Positions 47,342-57,642 of a DNA stretch of 64,000 nt are shown piece after piece. The stretch comes from Paramylibacter ulvae. Its GTDB lineage: Bacteria > Pseudomonadota > Alphaproteobacteria > Rhodobacterales > Rhodobacteraceae. The notes under the pieces are model-generated. The model worked only from the letters and a program-made list of their open reading frames with translations, was not told where the DNA came from and ran no database searches. The stretch covers positions 853,631 through 917,630 of the forward strand of contig NZ_BMZF01000001.1 in NCBI RefSeq assembly GCF_014652655.1, written 5' to 3'. Every line of letters starts with the position of its first letter. The first letter of the stretch is position 1. Position numbers and translations under genes: made by a program.

Positions 47342-49432
47342 ATGGCAAATTCTTCTGTGCGGTTGGGTGTTGATATCGGTGGGACATTTACCGATGTGGT
47401 GTTGGAAACGGGCGCTCAGCGTTTTTCAACGAAGGTACTGACCACGTATGATGCGCCCGAAAATGCGATCATCGATGGTATGTATCAGGTTTGCCAACAG
47501 GCTGGGTTAGAGCCCTGCGATATCACACAGATTATTCATGGTACGACATTGGCAACCAATGCGTTGATTGAACGACGTGGAGCAAAAACCGCATTGATCA
47601 CGACGCAAGGTTTTCGTGATGTGATCGAAATGCGCACCGAAAGCAGGTTCGAGCAATATGATTTGAATCTAAACTTGCCCGAACCATTACTGCCACGACA
47701 AATGCGTTACACGGTTGCGGGGCGCATTGATGCGCGCGGTGAAATCCTTATCCAGATGGAACGCGATGAAGTGGAGGGGATTGTGGATCATATTATCGCC
47801 GCTGGTTATGAAACGGTGGCGGTTGGGTTGATCCATTCGTATCTGAATCCAATCCACGAAGAATTGGTGCGCGATGTGTTGGCGCAAAAGGCTCCTGATA
47901 TCATGGTGTCTTTGTCATGCGAGGTTAGCCCACAAATGCGTGAATACGAACGGTTTAATACCGTTGTTGCGAATGCTTATATCAAGCCATTGATGAAATC
48001 TTACCTAGGGCGTTTGGCGGATCGCTTGGCGGGCGAAGGGGTTTCATGCAATATCTTTTTGATGCATTCAGGGGGTGGAATCATATCCATCGAAAATGCC
48101 GCCGAATTTCCCGTGCGTTTGGTTGAATCAGGCCCGGCAGGGGGGGCGGTATTTGCCGCTAATATTGCCGCGCGATACGGGTTGGATAAGGTATTAAGCT
48201 TTGACATGGGTGGCACAACTGCCAAGATATGTTTGATCAAAAATCAAACCCCAAAAACCAGCCGCGTGTTCGAAGTTGCCCGCACATATCGTTTCAAAAA
48301 GGGATCCGGCATGCCGATATCAATCCCCGTAATTGATATGGTGGAAATTGGCGCGGGCGGTGGATCGCTGGCGCATGTGGACGCGATGAAACAAATTCGT
48401 GTGGGTCCTGAAAGTGCGGGTTCTGAACCGGGGCCTGCGTGTTACGGGCGTGGTGGCACGCAACCAGCGGTGACAGATGCCGATTTGGTTTTGGGGAAAC
48501 TCGACCCCGATAATTTTGCGGGTGGTTCAATCCAGTTACACGCAAAAAAATCCGCACAATCGTTGCAATCCGTTCTGGGTGATCCATTGGACGTGGACGC
48601 CGCAACCGCAGCGTTTGGCTTGGCCGAGGTCGTCGATGAAAATATGGCAAATGCGGCGCGGGTTCATGCCGTGGAAAACGGCGAAGATTTGTCCGAATAT
48701 ACGATGATCGCATTTGGTGGTGCGGCGCCGCTTCATGCGGGGCGTTTGTGTGAAAAATTGGGCGTTGATCGATTGTTGGTGCCTGCGGGTGCAGGTGTTG
48801 GTTCGGCCATCGGATTTTTGCGCGCACCGTTTAGTTTTGAGGCAAACCGTTCTGTTTATATGAAACTGTCAGGGTTTGACGCGGATAAAATAAAAACATT
48901 GCTGTCTGAATTGCAAAACGAGGCAACGGGATTTGTGCGCAATTGTGATGCGACATCGCCAATTTTGTCAGAGTTCAAAGTTTATATGCGATACGCGGGG
49001 CAAGGGTGGGAAATTCCTATTGTGATCAGTGAAGATCAAGCGATGAATCCTTGCCGCGACGAATTTTTGACGCTGTTTGAGGCGGAGTATGCCAAGCTGT
49101 TCGGGCGATCCGTGGAGGGAATGGACGTTGAAATTACGGTATGGGCGGTGAATGCAACAACACCACCCGAACCTGTGGAACGCGCAGTGATATCGTCAAA
49201 TGCTGGTGATCCGACAATCGCATCTGTGCGGGATGTATTTGATCCCGCATTATCCAAATTTGTCGCGTCCAATATTGTTGATCGCAAAACCATGTTGAAC
49301 GGGGAAACGATTGGTGGCCCCGCCGTTATTGTTGAATCTGAAACATCAATTATCGTGCCGTCCAGTCGCATCGCAACGCGCCAATCAGATGGCTGTATCG
49401 ACGTTACCCGCAATGACAAAGGAACAGTGTAA
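47342..49432 (+). CDS. hyuA: Hydantoinase/oxoprolinase subunit A
   Basis: This 696-residue protein is the ATP-binding half of the hydantoinase/oxoprolinase family. The first phosphate motif is LGVDIGGTFTDVVLE, the domain core is HGTTLATNALIERRGAKTAL, and a second nucleotide motif is LSFDMGGTTAKICL, followed by GAGGGSLAHVD. Family members use ATP to open cyclic amides such as 5-oxoproline, N-methylhydantoin or caprolactam, or carboxylate ketones. It overlaps hyuB (TAATG), so both subunits should be made together. Confidence 0.93.
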   Translation: MANSSVRLGVDIGGTFTDVVLETGAQRFSTKVLTTYDAPENAIIDGMYQVCQQAGLEPCDITQIIHGTTLATNALIERRGAKTALITTQGFRDVIEMRTESRFEQYDLNLNLPEPLLPRQMRYTVAGRIDARGEILIQMERDEVEGIVDHIIAAGYETVAVGLIHSYLNPIHEELVRDVLAQKAPDIMVSLSCEVSPQMREYERFNTVVANAYIKPLMKSYLGRLADRLAGEGVSCNIFLMHSGGGIISIENAAEFPVRLVESGPAGGAVFAANIAARYGLDKVLSFDMGGTTAKICLIKNQTPKTSRVFEVARTYRFKKGSGMPISIPVIDMVEIGAGGGSLAHVDAMKQIRVGPESAGSEPGPACYGRGGTQPAVTDADLVLGKLDPDNFAGGSIQLHAKKSAQSLQSVLGDPLDVDAATAAFGLAEVVDENMANAARVHAVENGEDLSEYTMIAFGGAAPLHAGRLCEKLGVDRLLVPAGAGVGSAIGFLRAPFSFEANRSVYMKLSGFDADKIKTLLSELQNEATGFVRNCDATSPILSEFKVYMRYAGQGWEIPIVISEDQAMNPCRDEFLTLFEAEYAKLFGRSVEGMDVEITVWAVNATTPPEPVERAVISSNAGDPTIASVRDVFDPALSKFVASNIVDRKTMLNGETIGGPAVIVESETSIIVPSSRIATRQSDGCIDVTRNDKGTV

Positions 49433-51135
49433 TGACCCATTCTAATGTCGCATATCAGGTTATGTGGAACCGTTTGATTTCTGTGGTCGAAGAACAGGCA
49501 CAAGCGCTGGTGCGAACTGCATTTTCCACCTCCGTTCGCGAGGCGGGCGATTTGTCCGCAGGGGTTTACGATGTAGATGGACGCATGTTGGCACAGGCGG
49601 TTACGGGCACGCCCGGCCACGTGAACGCGATGGCCGATGCGGTGGCGCATTTCATTCGTCGCATTGGACATGCGAATATATACGAAGGCGATGTGTATGT
49701 AACGAACGACCCATGGGAAGGCACGGGGCATTTGCATGATTTCACCATGGTGACACCGTCGTTTTGCAACGGAAATTTGGTTGGATTTTTCGCCTGCACC
49801 GCGCATGTGGTTGATGTGGGTGGGCGTGGTTTTGGTGCCGATGCGGCCAGCGTTTTCGAAGAAGGATTATATGTTCCCATCATGAAGTTTGCAGCACGCG
49901 GTGTGGTTGATGAAACCTTGGTGCGTATTGTGCGGGGTAATGTGCGCGAGCCTGATCAATTGATCGGTGACCTTTATGCGTTGTCGACATGTAATGAAAT
50001 TGGCCATCGGCGATTGATCGAAATGATGGGTGAATTTGATCTGGTTGATCTGACTGGCATTGCTGAATTTATTTTGGACAATTCGCGGCGCGCCACTTTG
50101 GAGCGGATAAATGCGTTGCCTCGCAAATCGGCGAGCGGGGAAATGACTGTTGATGGGTTTGATCAACCGATCAAGCTGTGCGTGACGCTGTCAATTGAAC
50201 AAGATCGCATCATTTGCGATTTTGCGGGTACATCTGGTGTGGATAAAAAGGGTATCAACTGTCCCAAAGTTTATGCCAAAGCATACGCATGTTACGCGCT
50301 GAAATGTGCCATCGCGCCTGAAATCCCCAATAACGCTGCATCATTGGCACCATTTGAAATGGAGGCTCCTGTTGATACCATTGTGAATGCCGTGCATCCA
50401 GCACCTGTTGCGCTGCGCCATATCGTGGGGCATTTTGTGCCTGATACGGTTTATAATGCGTTGGATAAAATCCTGCCCGATGTTGTTCCTGCAGAAGGCG
50501 CGGGATGTTTGTGCAATTTCCAAGTATCATTACGCCCAAGTAAAGATGCACCAACCGGTAGCACCGCGCGATCCGAAGTGCTGACATTCAATTCTGGTGG
50601 CGCAGGGGCGCGCCCAAACCATGATGGATTGAACGCAACCGCATTTCCATCGGGCGTGATGACGATGCCAATCGAAGCCACCGAACATGCAGGCCCTGTT
50701 ATCATTTGGCGCAAAGAGTTGCGCGCAAATTCAGGTGGTGTTGGGAAACAACGCGGCGGGCTTGGTCAATATATGGAAGTGGGGGCACAGGCCGGATATG
50801 AATTTGATTTCCAAGCCATGTTTGATCGCGTCGATCACCCGGCGAATGGTCGCCGTGATGGTGGCGCAGGTGCACCCACCACAATTGCGCAGGATGACGG
50901 CACAGTCATGCGCGGCAAGGGCAAACAGTTTGTTGCATCTGGGCGCAAGGTGATGTTGGCGCTGCCAGGTGGTGGCGGTTATGGCGATGTAAAATTGCGT
51001 GACAAAGAATTGGTAAAACGAGATTTGTTGCGTGGCTATATTTGTGCGCAATCCGCGATGGATGATTATGGATTAAGCCAAGCAGATGTTGATGACATTG
51101 CCATGATCATCCAAAACGGAGGTGATTTGAAATGA
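49432..51135 (+). CDS. hyuB: Hydantoinase/oxoprolinase subunit B
   Basis: This 567-residue protein is the partner subunit that carries the ring-opening half of the enzyme. Family marks are RTAFSTSVREAGDLSAGVYD, VTNDPWEGTGHLHDFTMVTP, FDFAGTSGVDKKG-like residues 263-273 and the C-terminal KQRGGLGQYMEV and PGGGGYGD. The size is normal. It overlaps hyuA by one base and the FAD oxidoreductase gene by four (ATGA), so three genes are tightly coupled. Confidence 0.93.
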   Translation: MTHSNVAYQVMWNRLISVVEEQAQALVRTAFSTSVREAGDLSAGVYDVDGRMLAQAVTGTPGHVNAMADAVAHFIRRIGHANIYEGDVYVTNDPWEGTGHLHDFTMVTPSFCNGNLVGFFACTAHVVDVGGRGFGADAASVFEEGLYVPIMKFAARGVVDETLVRIVRGNVREPDQLIGDLYALSTCNEIGHRRLIEMMGEFDLVDLTGIAEFILDNSRRATLERINALPRKSASGEMTVDGFDQPIKLCVTLSIEQDRIICDFAGTSGVDKKGINCPKVYAKAYACYALKCAIAPEIPNNAASLAPFEMEAPVDTIVNAVHPAPVALRHIVGHFVPDTVYNALDKILPDVVPAEGAGCLCNFQVSLRPSKDAPTGSTARSEVLTFNSGGAGARPNHDGLNATAFPSGVMTMPIEATEHAGPVIIWRKELRANSGGVGKQRGGLGQYMEVGAQAGYEFDFQAMFDRVDHPANGRRDGGAGAPTTIAQDDGTVMRGKGKQFVASGRKVMLALPGGGGYGDVKLRDKELVKRDLLRGYICAQSAMDDYGLSQADVDDIAMIIQNGGDLK

Positions 51136-52349
51136 GTGCACAAATTCAAACGCCCAAACAGCAAAGCTATGATATCGTGATTATCGGCGGCGGGATCATG
51201 GGATCATCTGCGGCTTGGTTTTTAAGCCAAGACAAAACCTTTGACGGGCGGGTGTTGGTTGTTGAACGTGATGCAACATATGAATTTGCATCCACCACCC
51301 ACACCAACAGTTGTATGCGCCAACAATTTTCAACCACATTGAACGTGCGCATTTCCCAGTTCGCGGCGGATTATGTGAAAAACCTGCGCGAATATATGGG
51401 CGGAGACGAACGCATTCCCCCATTATCGATACGCAGCTTTGGTTACATGTATCTTGCGGATAATAACGCTTTTGCCGATGTTCTGCGGCGAAATCAAAAA
51501 TTGCAAAACGCAGTGGGTGCGGCGACACAGGTCATGGATGCCGCGGCGATCAAACGTGCCTATCCGTTTTACAATGTCGATGACATTGTTCTGGGTTCGA
51601 TCAATTTGGTGGACGAGGGATATTGGGACGGATCAACCGTGTTTGATTGGTGGCGGCGCAAGGCGCAAGAGGCAGGTGTTGAATATATCCAGAACGAGGT
51701 TGTGGCGATAACCAAAAATAGTTCTGGTAGTCAGGTAAAATCGATAACACTCGCATCAGGTGAGAAAATCGCATGTGGTAAGGTGTTGAATGCATCGGGT
51801 CCACGCGCGGTGCGCACATCGCAAATGGTTGGTGTCGATATGCCTGTTGAACCACGCAAACGATTTTCATGGGTGTTTAGCGCGGAAAAACCACTGGATC
51901 GCGATTTGCCGCTAACCATCGATCCATCGGGTGTGCATGTACGCGAAAACGGTGGTGGCACGTATCAATGTGGTGGGCACACCGCGCGTGACCCCATCGT
52001 TGAATACGATGATTTCGATATGGATCACGATATTTGGCAAGATAAAGTTTGGCCAATCCTTGCTACGCGTATCCCCCAATTTGATGCGATCAAAGTACAA
52101 AATGAATGGGTTGGGCATTACGCATATAATACGCTGGATCAAAATGCGATTATCGGGCCACATCCCGAAATTACAAATTTCTATTTCATGAACGGATTTT
52201 CAGGCCATGGTTTGCAACAATCCCCCGCAATGGGGCGTGGTATCGCAGAAATTATGGTGCATGACACATACCAATCATTGGACATGACACCGTTTCATTT
52301 TGATCGCGTTAATGAAAACAAACCCATGGTTGAAACTGCGGTGATTTAA
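51132..52349 (+). CDS. FAD-dependent amine oxidoreductase (DAO family)
   Basis: This 405-residue protein has the FAD-binding Rossmann motif VIIGGGIMGSSAAWFLS and the DAO-type fold of sarcosine oxidase beta, glycine oxidase and dimethylglycine dehydrogenase. STTHTNSCMRQQFS occupies the position of the flavin-side histidine motif, and FYFMNGFSGHGLQQSPAMGR is the conserved C-terminal flavin site. It probably oxidises an amino or N-methylamino acid. It is coupled to hyuB by the ATGA overlap, which suggests that it acts on the product of the ring-opening step. Confidence 0.88.
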   Translation: MSAQIQTPKQQSYDIVIIGGGIMGSSAAWFLSQDKTFDGRVLVVERDATYEFASTTHTNSCMRQQFSTTLNVRISQFAADYVKNLREYMGGDERIPPLSIRSFGYMYLADNNAFADVLRRNQKLQNAVGAATQVMDAAAIKRAYPFYNVDDIVLGSINLVDEGYWDGSTVFDWWRRKAQEAGVEYIQNEVVAITKNSSGSQVKSITLASGEKIACGKVLNASGPRAVRTSQMVGVDMPVEPRKRFSWVFSAEKPLDRDLPLTIDPSGVHVRENGGGTYQCGGHTARDPIVEYDDFDMDHDIWQDKVWPILATRIPQFDAIKVQNEWVGHYAYNTLDQNAIIGPHPEITNFYFMNGFSGHGLQQSPAMGRGIAEIMVHDTYQSLDMTPFHFDRVNENKPMVETAVI

Positions 52350-52382
52350 CCCCCAATTTTCAATTCTGCGCAAAGGAGAATC

Positions 52383-53555
52383 ATGCGTTACAGCAATAAA
52401 TCGGCGCGATTGGCAAATCTTGGTTCGGACAAATGGGCGGTTCATCTGCGTGCCAAGGAAATGAAGGCAGCAGGGAAAAATGTGGTGATAGCATCGATTG
52501 GTGAACCAGAAATACCCGCAAGCCCGGTGCTGGCGAATGGTATCATTCAATCGTTGACGGCGGGGCGCACCGCCTATTCTAACGGTCAGGGCGAGGCGAA
52601 TTTGTTGGCGGCAATCGCGAATCGATATTCCGAGCGTCGCGGTCAGACAATCACGCCCCAAAATGTAATGTGTGTGCCCGGGACACAAACGGCACTGTAT
52701 ATTGTGCTAGCAGGATTGATTGATCATGGTGGTCAGGTTTTGGTGGGCGATCCGTATTATGCAACATACGATGGACTGGTCGCCGCGCAGGGTGGTGAAT
52801 TGGTGCCGGTGCCGTTGTCGCTCGAAAATGGTTTTCGAATAGAGGCCGCAGAGATTGAAAAGCGGATAACGGATCGAACCCGCGCGATATTATTGACCAC
52901 GCCGCATAATCCAACAGGGGCAGTTTTAACCCGCGATTATATTCGCGCGATTGGCGACGTGGCAAAGAACCACGATCTGTGGATTATTTCAGACGAGGTT
53001 TATGAGGATTTGGTGTTTAGCGGAGAATTTTCATCGCCGATAGAATTTGATGACCTGTTGGAACGCACCATTGTTGTTTCATCTGTGTCAAAATCCTATG
53101 CCGCCCCTGGTGTGCGCAGCGGTTGGATTGTGGCACCTGCTGAATTTATCAAAAACGTGCTGCCAATTTCAGAAACGATACTGTTTGGCAATCAACCGTT
53201 TATTGCAGATGCTACCGCAACGGCGCTGGTGGAACCAAACCCAACGGCCGAAACCATGCGCAAAAACTATATGCACCGTGCACAGATGTTGGTGGCGGGA
53301 TTGCAAGGTGCCAAAAACGCGGCGGTGGCGATGCCCGATGCGGGTATGTTTGCAATGGTTGATATTCGCCCAACGGGGTTAAACGGTGAAGAATTCGCAA
53401 GGCGATTATTGGACAACCACAATGTCGCCGTCATGCCTGGCGAAGCGTTTGGTGAGCAAGGGGCAGGGTTTATTCGCGTGGGGTTAACGCTGTGCGATCA
53501 GGATATGGAGCGTGTTATTGATGGGCTGATTGGATTGTTAAAGAGTTTGCGCTGA
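52383..53555 (+). CDS. PLP-dependent aminotransferase, class I/II
   Basis: This 390-residue aminotransferase has the fold type I pattern: SIGEPEIPASP at the substrate end, AYSNGQGEANLLAAIA, the TPHNPTGAV motif, the aspartate in WIISDEVYEDL, and the PLP lysine in VSSVSKSYAAPGVRSGW. It resembles aspartate- and arginine:pyruvate-type aminotransferases. It follows the FAD gene after 33 bases with GGAG upstream, and is probably the fourth gene of the hyu operon. The substrate is unknown. Confidence 0.9.
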   Translation: MRYSNKSARLANLGSDKWAVHLRAKEMKAAGKNVVIASIGEPEIPASPVLANGIIQSLTAGRTAYSNGQGEANLLAAIANRYSERRGQTITPQNVMCVPGTQTALYIVLAGLIDHGGQVLVGDPYYATYDGLVAAQGGELVPVPLSLENGFRIEAAEIEKRITDRTRAILLTTPHNPTGAVLTRDYIRAIGDVAKNHDLWIISDEVYEDLVFSGEFSSPIEFDDLLERTIVVSSVSKSYAAPGVRSGWIVAPAEFIKNVLPISETILFGNQPFIADATATALVEPNPTAETMRKNYMHRAQMLVAGLQGAKNAAVAMPDAGMFAMVDIRPTGLNGEEFARRLLDNHNVAVMPGEAFGEQGAGFIRVGLTLCDQDMERVIDGLIGLLKSLR

Positions 53556-53560
53556 ATCTG

Positions 53561-54532
53561 TCATTGCAACCGATGTAATCCCTTGTCGCGTGTTCGTTCG
53601 CGTTTTTTCTGAACGCTTTCACGCCATAACATCAATAACCCGCTGGATAAAATCAGTGCCATGCCAAACCATGCGATCAGATCGGGCCATTCCCCGAAAA
53701 TCGTGATGCCCCAGATGATCGCGAGCAACAGGCCGACATATTCAAACGGTGCGACCAATGCGGCCTCGCTGGTGCGGTAAGCTTGGCTGATAAAATATCC
53801 ACCGACGGCGCTGGCAACTCCGACCCCTGCCATGACTGTAAAATCAAACGGTGTTGGCATTACCCATGCGCGTAGCAAAAATTGAACGGTGACGTTATCG
53901 CTGTTTGCGGCGGTGCCTTCATGAAATGTGAGCCCCATCGCACCACTGACCAATACGAAAGTCAGCTGGATGTAAAACGACAATGTTGATGCGCTTTCCG
54001 TTCCGCCCATTTTGCGCGATAGGATATGTAGGGTTGCATAACAAACGGCAGCGAACATTGGCAATAATGATGCGATTTGGAAACTCGCGGGATTGGGGCG
54101 CAACATGATGATCGCGCCCAGCAACCCCGCCCCAACCGCAAACCATCGCCATTTACCCACTGTTTCACCCAAGAATATGACAGAAAATACAGTGATTATG
54201 ACGGGTGATATGAAAAATATCGCTGTCGCCTCGGATAATGGAATGGACGCAAGGCCAAGAAAAAACAAAAGGTTTGCCATCACTACAAACACGCCGCGCA
54301 CCATATGCATCCCAAGCCGTTTGGTCCGCATATTACGATAGCCACCTTCAAGTGGCATGAAAATTGCAAGCGTGATTGATAATGCCACCACGGCACGGAT
54401 CAACACCACCTCGTGCAACGGATAATCACCGCTTAAAAACTTGATCCCCACATCATTGAGCGTAAAGAAAAAAGCAGCGATCAGCGCACAGGTTATTCCC
54501 AGCGCAATAGGATTGGAAAACAAGCGATTCAT
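53561..54532 (-). CDS. DMT family (EamA) permease
   Basis: This 323-residue protein has ten hydrophobic segments in two EamA repeats. LFFLGLASIPLSEATAIFF and YRTSEAALVAPFEYVGLLLA are the matching repeat ends, and a charged tail KKRERTRDKG closes it. It is convergent with the aminotransferase gene and divergent from the CocE-type hydrolase gene. It may export or import a product of the hyu pathway, but that is positional inference. It is not closely alike to the DMT gene at 21424. Confidence 0.87.
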   Translation of the reverse strand: MNRLFSNPIALGITCALIAAFFFTLNDVGIKFLSGDYPLHEVVLIRAVVALSITLAIFMPLEGGYRNMRTKRLGMHMVRGVFVVMANLLFFLGLASIPLSEATAIFFISPVIITVFSVIFLGETVGKWRWFAVGAGLLGAIIMLRPNPASFQIASLLPMFAAVCYATLHILSRKMGGTESASTLSFYIQLTFVLVSGAMGLTFHEGTAANSDNVTVQFLLRAWVMPTPFDFTVMAGVGVASAVGGYFISQAYRTSEAALVAPFEYVGLLLAIIWGITIFGEWPDLIAWFGMALILSSGLLMLWRESVQKKRERTRDKGLHRLQ

Positions 54533-54626
54533 TGGGGGACTGTTTCAAAGAAATCATCACTGTGCCAGAAATTTCGACCTAGACATGTGAATTAAATCGG
54601 CGCAGCCTGAACCAAAGAGGTGCGCA

Positions 54627-56627
54627 ATGAAAACAGTCACAGATTTCCCCCATGCGGTTGTTGAATATCCCGATATGGGGATTGAAATGCCTGATGGTAC
54701 GCGATTGTCTGCGCGGGTTTGGATGCCCGTTGATGCGCCATTACAAGCTGCCCCTGTAATTTTGGAACATCTGCCGTATCGCAAACGTGATGGCACAATT
54801 GTTCGCGATCAATATACGCATCCGTGGCTCGCAGGGCATGGCTATGTTTGCATTCGTACCGACATGCGGGGCAATGGTGACAGCGACGGGTTGATGGACG
54901 ATGAATACACCCCCCAAGAATTGGCTGATGCGGTTGCAGTGATCAACTGGGCCGCAGATCAGGAATGGTGCAACGGTAATGTTGGCATGATGGGGATTTC
55001 GTGGGGTGGTTTTAACGGGCTTCAGGTGGCCGCCCTTGCGCCCAAACCGTTAAAGGCTGTGATAACTATTTGTTCCACAACTGATCGATACGCCGACGAT
55101 ATCCATTACAAGGGTGGATGTCTATTGGGCGAAAATTTCGGATGGTCTTGTAATATGCTGTCTTATTCATCGCGCCCACCTGATCCCGCCTTGGTTGGGG
55201 AACGTTGGCGTGAAATGTGGCGGCATCGTTTGGATAACTTGGACTTTAGCCTTTCAACATGGCTGCGCCATCAACACCGTAATGAATATTGGCAACATGG
55301 GTCGGTTTGCGAAGATTACAGCGCGATCAAGGCTGCTGTTTTGGCGATTGGTGGCTGGCATGATGGGTATCGCAATACGCCGTCCCATTTGGTTGAAAAC
55401 CTGTCATCGCCGTGCAAGGCCATCGTTGGCCCGTGGAATCATAAATACCCCCACTATGCCGGACCAGCCCCCGCGATTGGTTTTTTGCAAGAGGCAAAGC
55501 GTTGGTTTGATCACTGGCTGAAGGGTATTGATACAGGTGTGGCGGATGACCCAGATTACCGCGCCTATCTGATGGATTCGGTTGCGCCCAATCGCTGGCT
55601 CGGTGAGCGCGCAGGGCGTTGGATTGCAGAGCAAAAATGGCCAAGCCGCGATATATCGGATGTGTCATTGACGCTTGGAGCGGGCGGATTATTGGGTGGA
55701 GACGGTGCGCCCAATGTGTGCATTCAATCGCCCGCCGATTGTGGTGCGGGTGCGGGTGAATATTTTCCTTTTGCCTTTGGTGATGAATTACCTGATGCGC
55801 AAAACGGCGACGACGCCAAATCGCTTTGTTTTGATGGCGCGGTCAGCGTGTCAGACATGGACATTGTTGGTGCGCCAAATATTCGATTAACCTTGTCTGC
55901 CGATCGGGACGAGGGGAAAATCGCGGTACGCCTGACCGATCTTTTCCCCGACGGGACGTCGGCGTTAATCACATACGGTGTTTTAAACCTGACCCATGCG
56001 AATGATCACGCCACCCCCAAACCATTGGTGGCCGGGCAAGCGTTTGATGTGGCTTTTGATCTTGATCACATCGCCTATCGCCTGCCCGCGGGGCATCGGT
56101 TGCGGGTGGCGATATCAACGTCGTATTTCCCAATGATGTGGCCCGCAGCCACGGACACGGAAATTACCGTTTATGCTGGCGAAATATCGTTGCCTATTCG
56201 TAAAACGACAACTGGTGCTGAATGGGAATTCGAAGAGCCAGAAGGCGCGGCCGAATGGCGTACAGAAAATTTACGCCCTAGCGAGTATACACGCGATTTA
56301 CAAACGGATGAAAACACGGGTGAAACCAGCACTAAAATTTTCTGCGATTTTGGCGAAAACCGTGATTTGGAACATGGGTTAATATCGGGGGGATGGATGC
56401 GCGAAGATTGGCGAGTACATCCCGAAGATCCATTATCGGCCAAGGTTGAAACGCAGTGGGAACAAACAGGCGGGCGCGACGGTGCGATGTGGCGTACGTT
56501 TGTGGATGCGAAAATGTCTTGTGATGCGCAGTATTTTTACTTTACCGCAACGCTGAGCGCATGGGATAATAATACGTTATTTTTTGAACGAAAATTTGGC
56601 GATAAGGTAAAACGCGATTTGGTTTAG
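54627..56627 (+). CDS. CocE/NonD family hydrolase
   Basis: This 666-residue protein is an alpha/beta hydrolase of the cocaine-esterase/X-Pro dipeptidyl-peptidase group. The nucleophile motif is MMGISWGGFNGLQ, an oxyanion tyrosine lies in LEHLPYRKRD, and the probable catalytic histidine is in GPWNHKYPHYAG. A C-terminal jelly-roll part from about residue 370 fits the family. Members cleave esters or amides (beta-lactam side chains, acyl esters, prolyl peptides). Its stop overlaps the convergent alpha/beta hydrolase gene by four bases. Confidence 0.88.
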   Translation: MKTVTDFPHAVVEYPDMGIEMPDGTRLSARVWMPVDAPLQAAPVILEHLPYRKRDGTIVRDQYTHPWLAGHGYVCIRTDMRGNGDSDGLMDDEYTPQELADAVAVINWAADQEWCNGNVGMMGISWGGFNGLQVAALAPKPLKAVITICSTTDRYADDIHYKGGCLLGENFGWSCNMLSYSSRPPDPALVGERWREMWRHRLDNLDFSLSTWLRHQHRNEYWQHGSVCEDYSAIKAAVLAIGGWHDGYRNTPSHLVENLSSPCKAIVGPWNHKYPHYAGPAPAIGFLQEAKRWFDHWLKGIDTGVADDPDYRAYLMDSVAPNRWLGERAGRWIAEQKWPSRDISDVSLTLGAGGLLGGDGAPNVCIQSPADCGAGAGEYFPFAFGDELPDAQNGDDAKSLCFDGAVSVSDMDIVGAPNIRLTLSADRDEGKIAVRLTDLFPDGTSALITYGVLNLTHANDHATPKPLVAGQAFDVAFDLDHIAYRLPAGHRLRVAISTSYFPMMWPAATDTEITVYAGEISLPIRKTTTGAEWEFEEPEGAAEWRTENLRPSEYTRDLQTDENTGETSTKIFCDFGENRDLEHGLISGGWMREDWRVHPEDPLSAKVETQWEQTGGRDGAMWRTFVDAKMSCDAQYFYFTATLSAWDNNTLFFERKFGDKVKRDLV

Positions 56628-57556
56628 CTATAGGGCCAAACGTGATTTGATAAACTGCTGATCGCGTGAATGATGCGATCAAAACTGTCACGCACACGAT
56701 CAACGCTGTTACGCGCGCGCAAATACCCGTGAACCAATCCAGTCTCGCAAATCCAATATGCCTTGCCGCCATCGCGCAGCATTGCATCTCGATAATCGCG
56801 GCCATCATCACACAGGGGATCACATTCGGCGCTGAAAATTACACTGGGTGGAAGCGCAGTAAAATCGGTGCCGCCCAACGGCGCGAATGTCGGATCTTCT
56901 TTGGGCGGTGTGCCACGGATGGTGTGATAAAATTCCACATCTTTTAATGACAGCATCGGTGCATTGGCATGGGTGATATAGGATCCTTTGGTCATATCTC
57001 CACCAAATGCTGGATATACTAATACCTGTCCGATGATCGCGATGTCATCACCACGAAGCGCGCCACTTGCCGCCGCCACCAGATTTCCACCTGCGCTGTC
57101 GCCCACCAACAGCAGAGGCGTTTGATATCGTGCGGCGATGCTGTTGATGGCCGTGATCACATCATCAAACGCGGCGGGGTGTTTGTGTTCGGGGGTAAGG
57201 CGATAATCAATCGCAACGACGCGGCGTTTTGTGCGCGCCGAAATTTCAGCGCAAATGTCATCGTGGCTGTCCAATCCTCCCACAACGAATCCACCACCGT
57301 GGATGTAAACAATGGTGACACCCGATTCCAGCATTGCGGAATCAGACGGTGCATAAATGCGCACAGGCACACCATTCATCGATGTGGTTTCAACGCCCAA
57401 ACCATCGGGATGACCCGCGTGAAATGATTTGCACATGTCATCATAGATGCGCCGCTGTTCCTCAATCGGAAAACTGGCGGTTTCGGGGGGATGAAATTGT
57501 GCAGTTTTATGTATAAATGCCCAAGTTTGTTCATCAATCTTGGTTTTGTAATCCAT
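56624..57556 (-). CDS. Alpha/beta hydrolase, HSL-type
   Basis: This 310-residue hydrolase belongs to the hormone-sensitive-lipase type. The oxyanion motif is VYIHGGGFVVGG, the nucleophile is GDSAGGNLVA, and the Asp and His are likely in CDPLCDDGRDY and GLVHGYLR. It should cleave short-chain esters. I use the ATG at 57556 with AAGGTGG upstream; the longer reading would run through the tRNA-Glu gene. A link to the hyu operon is possible only by position. Confidence 0.9.
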   Translation of the reverse strand: MDYKTKIDEQTWAFIHKTAQFHPPETASFPIEEQRRIYDDMCKSFHAGHPDGLGVETTSMNGVPVRIYAPSDSAMLESGVTIVYIHGGGFVVGGLDSHDDICAEISARTKRRVVAIDYRLTPEHKHPAAFDDVITAINSIAARYQTPLLLVGDSAGGNLVAAASGALRGDDIAIIGQVLVYPAFGGDMTKGSYITHANAPMLSLKDVEFYHTIRGTPPKEDPTFAPLGGTDFTALPPSVIFSAECDPLCDDGRDYRDAMLRDGGKAYWICETGLVHGYLRARNSVDRVRDSFDRIIHAISSLSNHVWPYS

Positions 57557-57642
57557 CGCGGCCACCTTGTGGGAATGCCACAAGCCTAGCCGATATGAAA
57601 ACACATTTGCAATTGGCAATGATTTTGGGTGGATCGACGAAC

